Assembly: GCF_001663815.1 (NCBI RefSeq) | Contig: NZ_CP016027.1 | Location: 1,550,001 to 1,614,000 of the forward strand | Direction: 5' to 3' | DNA from: Halothiobacillus diazotrophicus | Lineage (GTDB): Bacteria; Pseudomonadota; Gammaproteobacteria; Halothiobacillales; Halothiobacillaceae | DNA length: 64,000 bases | Shown here: one piece after another, positions 17,676 through 28,907 of the stretch | Layout of the letters: every line of letters starts with the position of its first letter | Position numbering within the stretch: the stretch's first letter is position 1 | Made by a program: the position numbers and the translations under genes | The notes under the pieces: generated by a model | Seen by the model: only the letters and a program-made list of their open reading frames with translations | The model's database searches: none | Told to the model about the DNA's origin: nothing

Positions 17676-19124
17676 TCAGTTGCCGAAGGCGACCGCTGTC
17701 CAGCCGGCCAGAACCCGCGGGAACAAGCCGAGCAGCAACACGATCAATCCGCTGACGACGAGCATGCCCTGAACGTTCCAGTCCGGGTTGACCGGCGCGT
17801 GATCGACGGGCGCGTCGAAATAGACGTATTTCACGGCGCGCAGATAGTAGAAGGCACCGATCACCGACATGACGACGGCATACACCGCCAGCCACCACAG
17901 GCCTATCCCTACGACCGACTGAAGCACGGTAAGTTTCGCCCAGAAGCCCAGGGTGAACGGAATGCCTGCCATGGAGAACATCAGGAGCAGGAACACGAAC
18001 GCCATCACCGGGCTGCGATCGTTCAGCCCCTTGAGATCATCGAGATCCTCGGCCTCATAGCCCTGGCGCGCCAGGAGCAGGATCATGCCGAACCCGCCGA
18101 CGGACATCACCACGTAGGCCAGGGTGTAGAACACCGCGGCCGAATAGCCCTCGGCCGTGCCGGCCAGAATCCCCAGCAGCACGAAACCGACGTGACTGAT
18201 GGTCGAGTAGGTCAGCATGCGCTTGAAGCTGGTCTGCGCGATCGCCACGATGTTACCAATGGCCAGCGAAAGCATGACCGTGATGATCAGGATCGGCTGC
18301 CAGTCCACCATGAGCGAACCCATGCCATCGACGAACAGGCGGATGACCATCGCCAGTGCCGCAATCTTCGGCGCAGTCGCCAGATAGAGCGTCACGGCAG
18401 TGGGGGCACCTTCGTACACATCCGGCAACCACATGTGGAACGGCGCGATCCCGAGTTTGAAGATGGCACCGACTGCGAGCAGGACGACGGCTGCCTTGAG
18501 CGCCAGGGACGGCTCGGTGGTCGTCAGCGCATTGGCGATATCCGTCAGCATGAGATGGCCGCCCGTCATGCCGTACAGCAGCGACATGCCGTAGAGCAGG
18601 ATGCCGGAAGCCAGCGCGCCCAGGACGAAATACTTCATCGCCGCCTCGGAGGCACGACCGTCGTCGCGCTTGAAGGCCGTCATGGCATACATGGACAGGG
18701 ACATCAGCTCCAGACCCAGATAGATCAGCAGCAGATGGTTGGCCGAGATCATGATCATCATGCCGAGCAGACCGAACAGCGCGAGCATGTAGTACTCGCC
18801 CTTGTCCATGCCCCGGTCGCGCAGGTAACCCCGGGACATCACGAGAACGGCAGCCACGGCCACGTAGGCGGCGAGCTTCATCAGATCCGACATCGGATCG
18901 TTGACCGCCATGCCGCCGAAGCTGAAGCGCACGTCGGGCGACATGTTGATCAGGGTGATGAAGAAGAGCGCGACGAGCGTCAGCAGCGACAGCGTGAAGC
19001 TGACCGAACTGCCCCGACGGGGCAGGAACGGGTCGATCAGCAGGATCAGGCACGCCATCCCCGCCAGGACGATCTCTGGCAGTACCGGCATCAGATTGAG
19101 GTCAGTCACATTCATGTCAGTCAT
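17676..19124 (-). CDS. nuoN: NADH-quinone oxidoreductase subunit N
   Basis: NuoN is one of the three antiporter-like membrane subunits of complex I that carry proton translocation. It has about 482 residues and some 14 hydrophobic helices. Family motifs are LGLELMSLSMYAMTAFKRDD, ASEAAMKYFVLGALASG, GIAPFHMWLPDVYEGAPT, KRMLTYSTISHVGF and FMAGIPF-like SMAGIPFTLGFWAK. The start ATG overlaps the nuoM stop by one base (TGATG). The last nuo gene in the operon, it is followed by the DUF2818 gene. Confidence 0.96.
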   Translation of the reverse strand: MTDMNVTDLNLMPVLPEIVLAGMACLILLIDPFLPRRGSSVSFTLSLLTLVALFFITLINMSPDVRFSFGGMAVNDPMSDLMKLAAYVAVAAVLVMSRGYLRDRGMDKGEYYMLALFGLLGMMIMISANHLLLIYLGLELMSLSMYAMTAFKRDDGRASEAAMKYFVLGALASGILLYGMSLLYGMTGGHLMLTDIANALTTTEPSLALKAAVVLLAVGAIFKLGIAPFHMWLPDVYEGAPTAVTLYLATAPKIAALAMVIRLFVDGMGSLMVDWQPILIITVMLSLAIGNIVAIAQTSFKRMLTYSTISHVGFVLLGILAGTAEGYSAAVFYTLAYVVMSVGGFGMILLLARQGYEAEDLDDLKGLNDRSPVMAFVFLLLMFSMAGIPFTLGFWAKLTVLQSVVGIGLWWLAVYAVVMSVIGAFYYLRAVKYVYFDAPVDHAPVNPDWNVQGMLVVSGLIVLLLGLFPRVLAGWTAVAFGN

Positions 19125-20695
19125 CACAGCTTGGAGGTCAGCGCTTGGTGCGCAAGATGTTCAATGGTGGCGTGCATGATATCCAGAACCGGATTCGGCC
19201 AAATCCCAAGCACAATGATGAGGAAGGCCAGGATGCCCAGGATCCAGCCTTCGCGCATGTTCAGATCGCTCAGTCCCGCGACGGCGTCGCTGCGCACGTC
19301 ACCGAAGATCACCCGCTTCACCATCCACAGGGTATAGGACGCACCGATGATCAGGGTCAGCGCCGCCAGGAAGGCGATCCAGAAGTTGGCCTTGAACGAG
19401 GCGAGAATCACCATGAATTCACCGACGAAGCCTGAGGTGCCCGGCAAGCCGACGTTTGCCATCGCAAACACGACGACCAGCGCGCCAAACCAGGGCATGG
19501 TATTGACCACACCGCCGTAGGTAGAAATCTCGCGTGAGTGCAGCCGGTCGTACAGCACGCCGATCGACAGGAACATCGCCGCCGAGATCAGGCCGTGAGA
19601 AATCATCTGGATCATGGCCCCTTCCAGCGCCAGGTTGACGCCCGTTCCCGCGGTATTGGCCGGGTTCGTGGCGATCATGAAGATGATGAACAGACCCAGG
19701 GTGACGAAGCCCATGTGCGAGATCGACGAGTAGGCGACCAGTTTCTTCATGTCGCTCTGGACCAGTGCCACGAAACCGATGTAGACGATGGCCACGAGGG
19801 AGATCGCGATGATGAACCAGTCGAGAAAATGTGCGGCATCCGGGGTGATCGGCAGCGAGAACCGCAGGAAGCCGTAACCGCCGATCTTCAGCATGATCGC
19901 CGCCAGGATCACGGAACCGCCGGTTGGCGCCTCGACGTGTGCGTCGGGCAGCCAGGTATGCACCGGCCACATCGGGATTTTCACGGCAAAGGCGATCAGG
20001 AAAGCCAGGAAGATCAGGATCTGCTCGGTCATGGTTAACGGCAGTTGCTGCAGGTCCAGAATGGCGAAGCTGCCGCCCTTGAAGTACATGTAGATCAGTG
20101 CGATCAGCATGAACACCGAGCCGAGGAAGGTGTACAGGAAGAACTTGATGGTCGCATAGACGCGCTTCGGACCGCCCCAGACACCGATGATGATGAACAT
20201 CGGAATCAGCATGCCTTCGAAGAAGAAGTAGAAGACGATGGCGTCAAGTGCCGCGAACGTGCCGTTCATCATCCCTTCCATGATCAGGAAGGCGGCCAGG
20301 TATTGGTGGGCTTTTTCCTGGATCACTTCCCAGGCCGCTACGATTACGAGCACCGTCGTGAACGTCGTCAGCACGATCAGGGGCAGGGAAATGCCGTCAA
20401 CACCGAGGTGGTAGTTGATGCCGAACTGCGGAATCCAGGGCGCCTGCTCCACGAACTGCATGGCATACGTATCGGTATGGAAGCCGGGGATCAGCAGTGC
20501 GCTGATCAGGAAAACCAGCAAGGTGCTTGCGAAGGCGAACCAGCGCGCGAATTGGGTATTTCTGGCCCCGAAGAGCATCACGATCAGACCCGCCGCGATC
20601 GGGAACCAGACGATCAGGCTCAGGATCGGCCAGGAGGATAGCCAGGAAGATAACCAGGAAGATAACCAGGAAGAAAACATGAAACCGGTGTCCAT
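19124..20695 (-). CDS. nuoM: NADH-quinone oxidoreductase subunit M
   Basis: NuoM is an antiporter-like proton-pumping subunit of complex I. It has 523 residues and about 14 helices, with AFLIMEGMMNGTFAALDAIVF, KIPMWPVHTWLPDAHVEAPT, KKLVAYSSISHMGF and NVGLPGTSGFVGEF all visible. The N-terminus is odd: before the first helix lies SSWLSSWLSSWLSSW, encoded by a 12-bp tandem repeat not usual in NuoM. The first ATG is at 20695 and a second at 20680; both precede the repeat, so the repeat is translated unless an unusual start is used. It is spaced 11 bases after nuoL. Confidence 0.96.
   Translation of the reverse strand: MDTGFMFSSWLSSWLSSWLSSWPILSLIVWFPIAAGLIVMLFGARNTQFARWFAFASTLLVFLISALLIPGFHTDTYAMQFVEQAPWIPQFGINYHLGVDGISLPLIVLTTFTTVLVIVAAWEVIQEKAHQYLAAFLIMEGMMNGTFAALDAIVFYFFFEGMLIPMFIIIGVWGGPKRVYATIKFFLYTFLGSVFMLIALIYMYFKGGSFAILDLQQLPLTMTEQILIFLAFLIAFAVKIPMWPVHTWLPDAHVEAPTGGSVILAAIMLKIGGYGFLRFSLPITPDAAHFLDWFIIAISLVAIVYIGFVALVQSDMKKLVAYSSISHMGFVTLGLFIIFMIATNPANTAGTGVNLALEGAMIQMISHGLISAAMFLSIGVLYDRLHSREISTYGGVVNTMPWFGALVVVFAMANVGLPGTSGFVGEFMVILASFKANFWIAFLAALTLIIGASYTLWMVKRVIFGDVRSDAVAGLSDLNMREGWILGILAFLIIVLGIWPNPVLDIMHATIEHLAHQALTSKL
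20629..20676. repeat. 12-bp tandem repeat (4 units) at the 5' end of nuoM
   Basis: The units on the + strand are GCCAGGAGGATA, GCCAGGAAGATA, ACCAGGAAGATA and ACCAGGAAGAAA. They are in frame and encode repeated SSWL residues on the minus strand, ahead of the first transmembrane helix of NuoM. Confidence 0.9.
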
Positions 20696-20706
20696 CTCGA
20701 GTTAGG

Positions 20707-22665
20707 TCAGCGAAGAAACACGATCCAGGTCAGTAACCCGATCAGGCCCAAAATCATCACAAAGGCATAGTGATACAGATAACCGGTCTGGATCCGGCGC
20801 CACTGTCCTGCCGTGAATCCCACGAGGGCGGCTGTACCGTTAACCAGCCAGCCATCGATCACGCGGACGTCACCGACACGCCACAAACCGCGGCCCAACA
20901 GGCGGGATCCGCCGGCAAACACGGCGTTGTTGAAATCGTCAAACCCGTAGGCACCGTCCAGAATCCGCTTCGGCAGGGCGAATATCCGGGCGAACAGGGC
21001 CGGCAGCGTGTCCGGCATGCCCAGGTACATCAGGGCGGACAAACCGACACCGGCCATGGCCAGCCAGAACACGGGGGTGGCCAAGCCATGCAGCATCATG
21101 GATACCGCACCATGGTAGTGGGCATGCAACTCCGCCAGCACGTCATGAGCGGGCTGAACGCTGATCGACGACCCGAAGAAACCGGCATACAGCAAGGGAT
21201 CGATGGCAAAGAAGCCGACCAGAAGGGCGGGCACTGCCAGCAGAACCAACGGAACGGTTACGACCTTCGGCGATTCCTGAAGATGGCTGCGGGTATGGGC
21301 ATCCATCCGTCCTTCGCCGAAGAACACCAGGAAGAACATCCGGAAGGTGTAGAACGCCGTCACGAACACCCCGATCAAAACCGCCCAGTAGGCGAAATTC
21401 GCGCCCGGCAGCGTGGAAGCATGCACCGCCTCGATGATGGTGTCCTTGGAGAAGAAGCCCGACGTACCCGGGAAACCGATCAGGGCGAGCGAACCGATGA
21501 GGAACGTCGCGAAGGTCACCGGCATGTACTTCCACAGCCCGCCCATCTTGCGAATATCCTGTTCGTGGTGCATCGCGATGATGACCGAGCCAGCCGCAAG
21601 GAACAGCAGGGCTTTGAAGAATGCATGCGTCATCAGGTGGAAGATGGCCGCGGAATAGGCGGATGCCCCCAGCGCCACGGTCATGTATCCGAGCTGGGAC
21701 AGCGTCGAATAGGCAATCACGCGCTTGATGTCGTTCTGCACGATGCCAAGCAACCCCATGAACAACGCGGTAATGGCCCCGATCACCATGATGAAGGACA
21801 GCGCCGCTTCCGACATTTCAAACAGGGGCGAGAACCGGGCGACCATGAAGATACCCGCCGTCACCATGGTTGCCGCGTGAATCAAGGCGGAAATCGGCGT
21901 CGGGCCTTCCATGGAATCGGGCAGCCACACATGCAGCGGCACCTGAGCCGACTTGCCCATCGCACCGATGAACAGCAGCAGCGCGATCACGGTGGGCAGC
22001 GACCACTCCATCCCCGGCCAGTACTGAACCGTCACGCCCGTCAGGGTCGGCAGTCGGTCGAAGAACGTCCCGTAATCCACGGTATTGGTATACATCAGGA
22101 TGGCGGCAATACCGAGCAGGAAGCCGAAATCCCCGACCCGGTTGACGATGAACGCCTTGAGGTTGGCGAAAATCGCCGTTTCCTTCTTGAACCAGAAGCC
22201 GATCAGCAGATAGGACACAAGACCCACGGCCTCCCAACCGAAGAACAGCTGCATGAAGTTGTTGGCCATCACCAGCATCAGCATGGAGAAGGTGAACAGG
22301 GAGATGTAGCTGAAGAATCGCTGATAGCCCGGATCGTCCTGCATGTAGCCGATGGTATAGATGTGCACCATCAGGCTGACGCCCGTCACCACCACCATCA
22401 TGAGCACGGTGAGATGATCGATCAGGAAGCCGACGTCGAAATGGAAGCTATCGGTCGCCGCCCAGGTGTAAACGGCCTCGTCGAAGGTGGGCAGGCCGCC
22501 CCAGACGTGGGCATAGAAGCTGTACAGCGACAACGCGAAGGCGACGGCAACGCCGAGGATGGTGATGCGGTGGGCGCCGGTGCGACCGAGCTGCCGGCCA
22601 AATAGACCCGCGAGGATGGCGCCGAACAAGGGGGCGAGGACTACCCCCAGATAGACTAGCTTCAT
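20707..22665 (-). CDS. nuoL: NADH-quinone oxidoreductase subunit L
   Basis: NuoL is the distal antiporter-like subunit of complex I with the long lateral helix. It has 652 residues. Signatures include TYGYMQ-like IGYMQDDPGYQRFFSYISLF, ANNFMQLFFGWEAVGLVSYL, MGKSAQVPLHVWLPDSMEGP, KRVIAYSTLSQLGYM, HLMTHAFFKALLFLAAGSVI and ALIGFPGTSGFFSKD. The spacing to nuoK is seven bases and to nuoM 11, consistent with one transcript. Confidence 0.97.
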   Translation of the reverse strand: MKLVYLGVVLAPLFGAILAGLFGRQLGRTGAHRITILGVAVAFALSLYSFYAHVWGGLPTFDEAVYTWAATDSFHFDVGFLIDHLTVLMMVVVTGVSLMVHIYTIGYMQDDPGYQRFFSYISLFTFSMLMLVMANNFMQLFFGWEAVGLVSYLLIGFWFKKETAIFANLKAFIVNRVGDFGFLLGIAAILMYTNTVDYGTFFDRLPTLTGVTVQYWPGMEWSLPTVIALLLFIGAMGKSAQVPLHVWLPDSMEGPTPISALIHAATMVTAGIFMVARFSPLFEMSEAALSFIMVIGAITALFMGLLGIVQNDIKRVIAYSTLSQLGYMTVALGASAYSAAIFHLMTHAFFKALLFLAAGSVIIAMHHEQDIRKMGGLWKYMPVTFATFLIGSLALIGFPGTSGFFSKDTIIEAVHASTLPGANFAYWAVLIGVFVTAFYTFRMFFLVFFGEGRMDAHTRSHLQESPKVVTVPLVLLAVPALLVGFFAIDPLLYAGFFGSSISVQPAHDVLAELHAHYHGAVSMMLHGLATPVFWLAMAGVGLSALMYLGMPDTLPALFARIFALPKRILDGAYGFDDFNNAVFAGGSRLLGRGLWRVGDVRVIDGWLVNGTAALVGFTAGQWRRIQTGYLYHYAFVMILGLIGLLTWIVFLR

Positions 22666-22672
22666 GAATTGA

Positions 22673-22978
22673 TTACCCCTTCATCGCCGTGAGGTCTTCG
22701 ACATTGATCGTTCGACGATTACGGAACAGGGTTACCAGAATCGCGAGGCCGATCGCCGCTTCGGCGGCAGCCACCGTCAGTACGAAAAACACGAATACCT
22801 GTCCATTGATGTCGCCCAGGTAATGCGCGAACGCGATGAAGTTCACGTTCACAGCCAGCAACATCAGTTCAATGGCCATCAGGAGCACCAGAACGTTCTT
22901 GCGGTTCAGGAAAATGCCGGCCACGCTGATCGAGAACAGAATGGCGCCGAAGATAAGGAATTGAGACAGGCTGATCAT
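22673..22978 (-). CDS. nuoK: NADH-quinone oxidoreductase subunit K
   Basis: NuoK is a 101-residue membrane subunit of complex I with three helices and the conserved acidic residues used in proton transfer ([13 protein letters not shown] and [13 protein letters not shown]). Its start overlaps the end of nuoJ by four bases (ATGA), showing translational coupling. The length is standard. Confidence 0.97.
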   Translation of the reverse strand: MISLSQFLIFGAILFSISVAGIFLNRKNVLVLLMAIELMLLAVNVNFIAFAHYLGDINGQVFVFFVLTVAAAEAAIGLAILVTLFRNRRTINVEDLTAMKG

Positions 22979-23625
22979 GCGGATTTACTCGGGTTGTCTG
23001 CAGACTCGGCTTGACTTGCCTGGGCGGCTGTCGATGGGGCCATTTTCACCATGCGAACACGATCGTCGCGACGCACGCGCACCTGCGCATCAATGTTCTG
23101 GTAGAGCACACCCTCACGCTTGCGATGCGCGAGGGAGATCGCGGCGACGATGGCCACCAGCAGAATGAACGCGGCAAGCTCGAAGGGATACACAAAGGTC
23201 GTGTACAGCTCGCTGCCCAGCGCCAGGGTGTTGGACGTTCCGGCAGGCGCGGCCGCCGGTGCCGGGAAGACGGACAGGCCAAAACTCTGCGGACCGACGA
23301 TGAATCCCAGCTCGATCACCATCACAAGCGCGACGAACACGCCAACCGGCAGATTACGGACGAATCCTTCACGCAGGGGCGCCATGTTGATGTCCAGCAT
23401 CATCACCACGAACAGGAACAGCACCATGACCGCACCGACATAGACGAGCAGCAGCACGATCCCCAGGAACTCCGCCTCCATGAGGACCCAGACGAGGGCC
23501 GTGGAGAAGAAGGTCAGCACCAGAAACAACGCAGCGTGCACGGGGTTCTTGACGGTCACGACACGGATCGCCGACAACACGGCCGACGAAGCGAAAACGT
23601 AGAACAGGAATTGATAAAGGGTCAT
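22975..23625 (-). CDS. nuoJ: NADH-quinone oxidoreductase subunit J
   Basis: NuoJ is a 216-residue membrane subunit of complex I next to the quinone channel. It has five hydrophobic helices, with [40 protein letters not shown] and a late helix ([16 protein letters not shown]). The C-terminal tail is longer than usual and Ser/Ala-rich ([20 protein letters not shown]). It overlaps nuoK by four bases. Confidence 0.96.
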   Translation of the reverse strand: MTLYQFLFYVFASSAVLSAIRVVTVKNPVHAALFLVLTFFSTALVWVLMEAEFLGIVLLLVYVGAVMVLFLFVVMMLDINMAPLREGFVRNLPVGVFVALVMVIELGFIVGPQSFGLSVFPAPAAAPAGTSNTLALGSELYTTFVYPFELAAFILLVAIVAAISLAHRKREGVLYQNIDAQVRVRRDDRVRMVKMAPSTAAQASQAESADNPSKSA

Positions 23626-23635
23626 GCTCTGGTCC

Positions 23636-24124
23636 TTAACGGTAGCGCGCGTCGACGAGCCGATCGGCGGCGATCTGCGGTTCCAGTCGGTCGCCGATTT
23701 CCAACAGGCGATCCTTGGTCATGATCTGTTCGCCCTGATGCTCGAAGTGATACTCGAACACTCGCGTCTCCACGATTGAGTCAACCGGGCAGGCCTCTTC
23801 GCAGAATCCGCAGTAGATGCACTTGAACAGATCGATATCGTAACGGGTGGTTCGACGAGTGCCGTCTTCCCGCTGTTCCGACTCGATGGTGATCGCCAGA
23901 GCCGGACACACGGCCTCGCACAGCTTGCAGGCGATGCAGCGCTCTTCGCCATTGGCGTAACGACGCAGCGCATGCAGCCCGCGGAAACGCGGCGACTGGG
24001 GCGTCTTCTCTTCGGGATACTGCACAGTGAACTTGTGGCCGAAGAAATACTTACCGGTAACCGATAACCCGAGGAAAAGCTCCCACAGGAACCAGGTCTT
24101 GAAAAAATGTTTGACTGCGGTCAT
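23636..24124 (-). CDS. nuoI: NADH-quinone oxidoreductase subunit I
   Basis: NuoI is a 162-residue peripheral-arm subunit carrying two 4Fe-4S clusters (N6a and N6b). The two ferredoxin motifs are [16 protein letters not shown] and [17 protein letters not shown] conserved [15 protein letters not shown] segment precedes the first. The length and position between nuoH and nuoJ are standard. Confidence 0.98.
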   Translation of the reverse strand: MTAVKHFFKTWFLWELFLGLSVTGKYFFGHKFTVQYPEEKTPQSPRFRGLHALRRYANGEERCIACKLCEAVCPALAITIESEQREDGTRRTTRYDIDLFKCIYCGFCEEACPVDSIVETRVFEYHFEHQGEQIMTKDRLLEIGDRLEPQIAADRLVDARYR

Positions 24125-24148
24125 GTCACGTTACCTCCAGGTCCTCCG

Positions 24149-25207
24149 TCAGGAAAACCAGGGCCCCACTTTGAAGTACACCAGCACACCCTCGACGAAA
24201 ATCCACAAAATGGTGACCGGAATGAAGACTTTCCAGCCCAGGCGCATGATCTGGTCGTAGCGGTAGCGCGGGAAGGTCGCGCGGAACCACAGGAAGAGAA
24301 ACAGCAACAGCGCGATTTTCACGAAGAACCAGAGAATGCCCGGCACGAACGACAGGACGGACTCCAGCGGCGTTCCCTGGAACGGCGACAGCCAACCGCC
24401 GAGGAACATGACGGCCGTCAGTGCGGAAATCAGGATCATGCTGGCGTATTCGGCCAACATGAACAGGGCGAAGGTGATGCCGGAATATTCCACGTGGAAA
24501 CCGGCCACCAGTTCGGATTCGCCCTCGGTGATATCGAACGGCGCGCGGTTGGTTTCGGCAACACCGGACACGAAATACACCACGAACATCGGCAGCAGCG
24601 GCAACCAGTACCAGTTCAGCACACCACCCGACTGATGCTCGACGATTTCGGACAGGTTGAGCGTCTTGGCCGCCATCAGCACGCCGACCAGCGCGAAGCC
24701 CATGGCCAGTTCGTAGGCAACCTTGTGGGCCGCCGAGCGCATGCCGCCGAGGAGCGCGTACTTGGAGTTGGACGCCCAACCCGCCAGGATCACGCCATAG
24801 ACGCCGGCCGCACCGATCGCCAGCACATACAGCAGGCCAGCATTGATGTTCGCCAGCACCCAGCCCTTGTCGAACGGGATCACTGCCCAGGCCACGAAGG
24901 CGGCAACCAGAATCAGAACCGGCGCGAGATAGAAGATGAACGGGTTGGCGACCTGCGGCGTGATGATTTCCTTGAACAGGAGCTTGAACACGTCCGCGAA
25001 CGGCTGGAGCATGCCCTTGAAGCCGACCCGGTTCGGGCCGATCCGCACCTGCATGTAGCCGATGACCTTACGCTCGAAATACGTGAGATAGGCGACCGCG
25101 ATCACCAGGGGCAACAGGATGACGAGCACCAGCAGCGTATTGACGATGAAGTACTGCCAGTCTGTGGGCAGCCAGCCCAGGATCGGGGACAGGAATTCCG
25201 TCAGCAT
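24149..25207 (-). CDS. nuoH: NADH-quinone oxidoreductase subunit H
   Basis: NuoH is the membrane subunit that forms the quinone-binding site with NuoB and NuoD. It has about 352 residues and eight helices. Family motifs are [40 protein letters not shown] and [21 protein letters not shown] chose the ATG at 25207 because GGAGG lies eight bases upstream and the residues upstream of it are not NuoH-like. The start overlaps the nuoG stop by seven bases. Confidence 0.97.
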   Translation of the reverse strand: MLTEFLSPILGWLPTDWQYFIVNTLLVLVILLPLVIAVAYLTYFERKVIGYMQVRIGPNRVGFKGMLQPFADVFKLLFKEIITPQVANPFIFYLAPVLILVAAFVAWAVIPFDKGWVLANINAGLLYVLAIGAAGVYGVILAGWASNSKYALLGGMRSAAHKVAYELAMGFALVGVLMAAKTLNLSEIVEHQSGGVLNWYWLPLLPMFVVYFVSGVAETNRAPFDITEGESELVAGFHVEYSGITFALFMLAEYASMILISALTAVMFLGGWLSPFQGTPLESVLSFVPGILWFFVKIALLLFLFLWFRATFPRYRYDQIMRLGWKVFIPVTILWIFVEGVLVYFKVGPWFS

Positions 25208-27594
25208 GTTACGGCCTCCTGAACGATCTGCACTGCACCGCTCACCATCGGCAAGGTTGATTCGATCGTACCGGCATAAACCACGATCGTACCCGGCGCG
25301 ACACCCTCGTCGATCTGTATCGGCAGGCACACGCTACCACCAGACTGCTGAACCGTTATCACATCCCCGTTTGCCCAACCTTCCCGCGTGGCGTCAGCCG
25401 GGTTCACCAGGCAGTGGCGCTGACGATCGGCCTGGACCGTCGCCTGCAGGGACGGAGACCGGCGAACGATACCATCAACGGCATACATGCCGACCGGCGC
25501 GATACGGACCCAGCCTTGCGCGTCCGCATTATCGGTCGAGGGTGTCACCGCACCCAGCACATCACTGTGGTTGCTCAGATTGACCTGGGCGCAGGCCGTC
25601 TGTACTTCGGCACGAATCTCGTTCGTATCCATGTAATCGAAACCGTTCAGATCCAGCAAATTGCCCAGGACACGCAACACCTTCCAGGCGGGGCGCGACT
25701 GACCGAGGCTGCGCACGACCCCGCGCTGGGATTGCCAGCGGCCTTCGCCATTGACCCAGGTACCGGCCGTTTCGACCGCCGTACCGACTGGCAGCAGGAC
25801 ATCGGCATAACGGCGCATGGCATCAGTCACCTGACTGGCGCAGGCGAGGACGAACTCCGAGGCGGCCAGCGCTTCGATGGCAGCCGCGCCGGCGCTGCTG
25901 TCGCATTCGGGTTCGACACCGAGCAGCAGCATGGCCGGCTTGGGGGCGGCCAGCATCTGCGCGGCATTCGCCCCGACGCCTACGGCCTGTGCACCTCCGG
26001 CGACGCGGTGCGGCACCGCACCGGCCAGCCAGGCACCCGGCGCATTCCCGCCCTGAGGAAGAATGCCCAGGGCAGCACCGGTAGATTTGGCCAACTGGGT
26101 GGCGAGATAGCGGATTGCGCCGAAGTTGGCGTCGTTGCCGGCAAGATGGCCGAGGAAAATCGCGCCTTGCTTGCCCGCATTCAGATCGGCAAGAAGTGCC
26201 GACACGAGTTTTTCCGACACCGGAGCCGACTCGACCAGATTTTCCGGAAGATTGATGCCAGCACCGCGGCAAAGCGCGATCAGGGTGTCGAGCATCCCGC
26301 CTCGGGCCGAACTGGCCCATTGCGTCGCAGCAAAGTTCAGATCCTGCGTGAAGGGATGGACCAGATGCACCTTGACGCCCCGCTTCAGGGCCGCCTGACG
26401 AACCCGATGACCGAAGAGCGGAATTTCCTCCCGGATGCTCGAGCCGATGACCACGATGGTCTTCAGCTGATTGATCTGGGCGATGTCCATGCCCAACCAG
26501 GGCATCACGGGATCACCGCCATCCGCCGAGAAGTCGATCTGGCGCAGACGGTGATCGATGTTGTTCGAACCCAAGCCTCGAATCAGTTTCTGGAACAGGT
26601 AATGCTCCTCGAGGCTGGCATTCGGCGATACGAGACCGCCGAGGGCGGCTGCACCCTGCTGCTGGACGATGGCCTGCAGGCTTTCGGCGGCATACGCCAG
26701 CGCCGTATCCCAGTCGACAGTCGCCCAGGCACCGTCCCGCTTGATCATCGGCTCGGTCAGGCGATCCTGCGTAAACAGGCCTTCGTAGGCGAAGCGATCC
26801 CGGTCGGACAACCAGGTTTCATTGATCAGATCGTTGTCCCGCGGCACGGTCCGCATGATCCGTCCATCGCGGGTATGCAGATAGAGGTTGCTGCCGAAGG
26901 CATCGTGGGTGGAGATGTGCGGCTGCTGGATCAGTTCCCAGGGGCGCGCGGTATACCGTGAGGGCTTGGCCGTCAGGGCGCCCACCGGACACAGGTCGAT
27001 CATGTTGCCGGACAGCTCGGAACTCACGCTCTTGGCGATATAGGTACCGATCTCCATATGGTCGGAACGACCCACCACACCGAGCTCCTTCAGGCCGGCG
27101 ATCTCCTCGCCAAACCGGACGCAGCGGGTGCAATGGATGCAACGGGTCATGTCCGTCGCGATCAGAGAACCGATGTCCTTGTCCTTCACCACGCGCTTGG
27201 TTTCGGAGTACTGGCCGACCCCTTCGCCATAGCCCATGGCCAGATCCTGCAGCTCGCACTCGCCGCCCTGATCGCAGATCGGACAGTCCAGCGGGTGGTT
27301 GATCAGCAGAAATTCCATCGTGGCGCGTTGCGCAGCAAGCGCCTTCGGGCTGCGGGTCTGCACGCGCATGCCTTCGGAAATCGGCGTGGAACAGGCCGGC
27401 AGCGGCTTTGGTGCACGCTCGACCTCGACCAGACACATCCGGCAGTTGGCGGCGATGGAAAGCTTGCGGTGATAGCAGAATCGCGGAATGGTGATGCCAG
27501 CCTGATCGGTCACTTCGATCAGCATGTCGCCCTGTCGTCCGCGCAGACTGTGGCCGTCAACCTCGATGGTGATCATGTCGTCATGGATACTCAA
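25201..27594 (-). CDS. nuoG: NADH-quinone oxidoreductase subunit G
   Basis: NuoG is the 797-residue largest soluble subunit of complex I. The N-terminal part carries iron-sulfur clusters: a 2Fe-2S site ([15 protein letters not shown], then CSTP), the His-Cys3 4Fe-4S site ([18 protein letters not shown]) and a 4Fe-4S site ([16 protein letters not shown]). The rest is a molybdopterin-oxidoreductase-like domain that has lost its cofactor. The last part (about 160 residues) is a beta-rich Asp-decarboxylase-like domain. It is placed between nuoF and nuoH as usual. Confidence 0.97.
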   Translation of the reverse strand: MSIHDDMITIEVDGHSLRGRQGDMLIEVTDQAGITIPRFCYHRKLSIAANCRMCLVEVERAPKPLPACSTPISEGMRVQTRSPKALAAQRATMEFLLINHPLDCPICDQGGECELQDLAMGYGEGVGQYSETKRVVKDKDIGSLIATDMTRCIHCTRCVRFGEEIAGLKELGVVGRSDHMEIGTYIAKSVSSELSGNMIDLCPVGALTAKPSRYTARPWELIQQPHISTHDAFGSNLYLHTRDGRIMRTVPRDNDLINETWLSDRDRFAYEGLFTQDRLTEPMIKRDGAWATVDWDTALAYAAESLQAIVQQQGAAALGGLVSPNASLEEHYLFQKLIRGLGSNNIDHRLRQIDFSADGGDPVMPWLGMDIAQINQLKTIVVIGSSIREEIPLFGHRVRQAALKRGVKVHLVHPFTQDLNFAATQWASSARGGMLDTLIALCRGAGINLPENLVESAPVSEKLVSALLADLNAGKQGAIFLGHLAGNDANFGAIRYLATQLAKSTGAALGILPQGGNAPGAWLAGAVPHRVAGGAQAVGVGANAAQMLAAPKPAMLLLGVEPECDSSAGAAAIEALAASEFVLACASQVTDAMRRYADVLLPVGTAVETAGTWVNGEGRWQSQRGVVRSLGQSRPAWKVLRVLGNLLDLNGFDYMDTNEIRAEVQTACAQVNLSNHSDVLGAVTPSTDNADAQGWVRIAPVGMYAVDGIVRRSPSLQATVQADRQRHCLVNPADATREGWANGDVITVQQSGGSVCLPIQIDEGVAPGTIVVYAGTIESTLPMVSGAVQIVQEAVTC

Positions 27595-27613
27595 AGACTT
27601 AACCCTGTATCAG

Positions 27614-28903
27614 TTAAACGGTCGCCAAACCATCAACACTCATGCTGTGGCCATGTTCGATGTAGTACTCGAACTCATGGCGGAAGTGCTTGATGAAACT
27701 GCGCACCGGCGTCGCGGCCGCATCGCCGAGGGCGCAGATGGTCCGCCCCTCGATCTTGCTCGCCACGTCGTCCAGCCGGTTCAAGTCGGCAGGGGTTCCT
27801 TTGCCTTCGACAATGCGCGTCAGCATGCGGTACAGCCAGCCCGTGCCCTCACGGCAGGGCGTACACTGACCGCAGGATTCGGAATAGTAGAACCGCGCGA
27901 TCCGACGCAGGGCCTGAACCATGCAGGCCGAATCGTCGATCACGATCAGCCCGCCGGAACCCAGGAAGGTGCCGGACTTGGCGATCGAGTCGTAGTCCAT
28001 ATTGGTCTTCATCATGACGTCACCCGGCACCACCGGCGTTGACGTGCCGCCGGGAATGACGGCCTTGAGACGCCGACCTTCCCGTACCCCGCCGGCCATC
28101 GCCAGCAGTTCGCTGAACGGCGTACCCATCGGGATCTCGAATACGCCCGGCTTGGCCACGTGCCCGGAAACGGAAAACAGCTTCACGCCACCGCTGTTCG
28201 GCACGCCCAAGTCGGCGAACCACTTGCCGCCATTGCGCATGATCGCCGGCACGGATGACAGCGTTTCGGTATTGTTGACGGTCGTCGGCCGGCCATACAG
28301 ACCGAAGTTGGCCGGGAACGGCGGTTTGAACCGCGGCTGCCCCTTCTTGCCTTCGAGGGATTCCAGCAGGGCAGTTTCCTCACCGCAGATGTATGCGCCC
28401 GCACCGAGGGAACCATACAGATCGAAGTCGATGCCCGAGCCGAGGATGTCCGTGCCAAGGAGGCCCAGCGCATAGGCCTCCTTCAGGGCACCCTCGAAAC
28501 GACGGAACACCAGGTCGGTGAACTCGCCGCGCATGTAGTTGTAACCGACAGTCGCGCCGATGGTGTACCCGGCGATCGCCATGCCTTCGACGAGGGCATG
28601 AGGGTTATTCAGCAGGATCTGGCGGTCCTTGGCGGTACCGGGCTCGGATTCGTCCGAATTGCAGACGATGTACTTCTGGCCCGGCGCATTGCGCGGCATG
28701 AATGACCACTTGAGACCGGTCGGGAAGCCCGCACCGCCCCGGCCCCGCAGGTTCGAGGCCTTCAATTCCTCGATGATCAGCGACGGATCGGTTCGCTCTT
28801 CAAGAATCTTGCGCCAAGCCGAATACCCGCCGATCTTCAGATAGCTTTCCAAAGTCCAGGGTTCATCGAACTGCATCGTGGCAAAACAGACTTGTTCCGA
28901 CAT
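27614..28903 (-). CDS. nuoF: NADH-quinone oxidoreductase subunit F
   Basis: NuoF is the NADH- and FMN-binding subunit of complex I, about 429 residues. The nucleotide-binding glycine-rich segment is [15 protein letters not shown], the FMN region follows ([17 protein letters not shown]), and [20 protein letters not shown] is characteristic. The N3 4Fe-4S site is [14 protein letters not shown] with a further Cys in [12 protein letters not shown]. The ATG at 28903 has GGAG seven bases upstream and is preferred over the adjoining GTG. It starts four bases after nuoE ends. Confidence 0.97.
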   Translation of the reverse strand: MSEQVCFATMQFDEPWTLESYLKIGGYSAWRKILEERTDPSLIIEELKASNLRGRGGAGFPTGLKWSFMPRNAPGQKYIVCNSDESEPGTAKDRQILLNNPHALVEGMAIAGYTIGATVGYNYMRGEFTDLVFRRFEGALKEAYALGLLGTDILGSGIDFDLYGSLGAGAYICGEETALLESLEGKKGQPRFKPPFPANFGLYGRPTTVNNTETLSSVPAIMRNGGKWFADLGVPNSGGVKLFSVSGHVAKPGVFEIPMGTPFSELLAMAGGVREGRRLKAVIPGGTSTPVVPGDVMMKTNMDYDSIAKSGTFLGSGGLIVIDDSACMVQALRRIARFYYSESCGQCTPCREGTGWLYRMLTRIVEGKGTPADLNRLDDVASKIEGRTICALGDAAATPVRSFIKHFRHEFEYYIEHGHSMSVDGLATV

Positions 28904-28907
28904 CACG

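Noticed and set aside
17244-22605. Very long open frames on the plus strand opposite nuoN, nuoM and nuoL
   Set aside because: They are His/Gln/Arg-rich, lie fully antisense to well-identified nuo genes and show no domains. Such frames are expected from GC-rich codon use.
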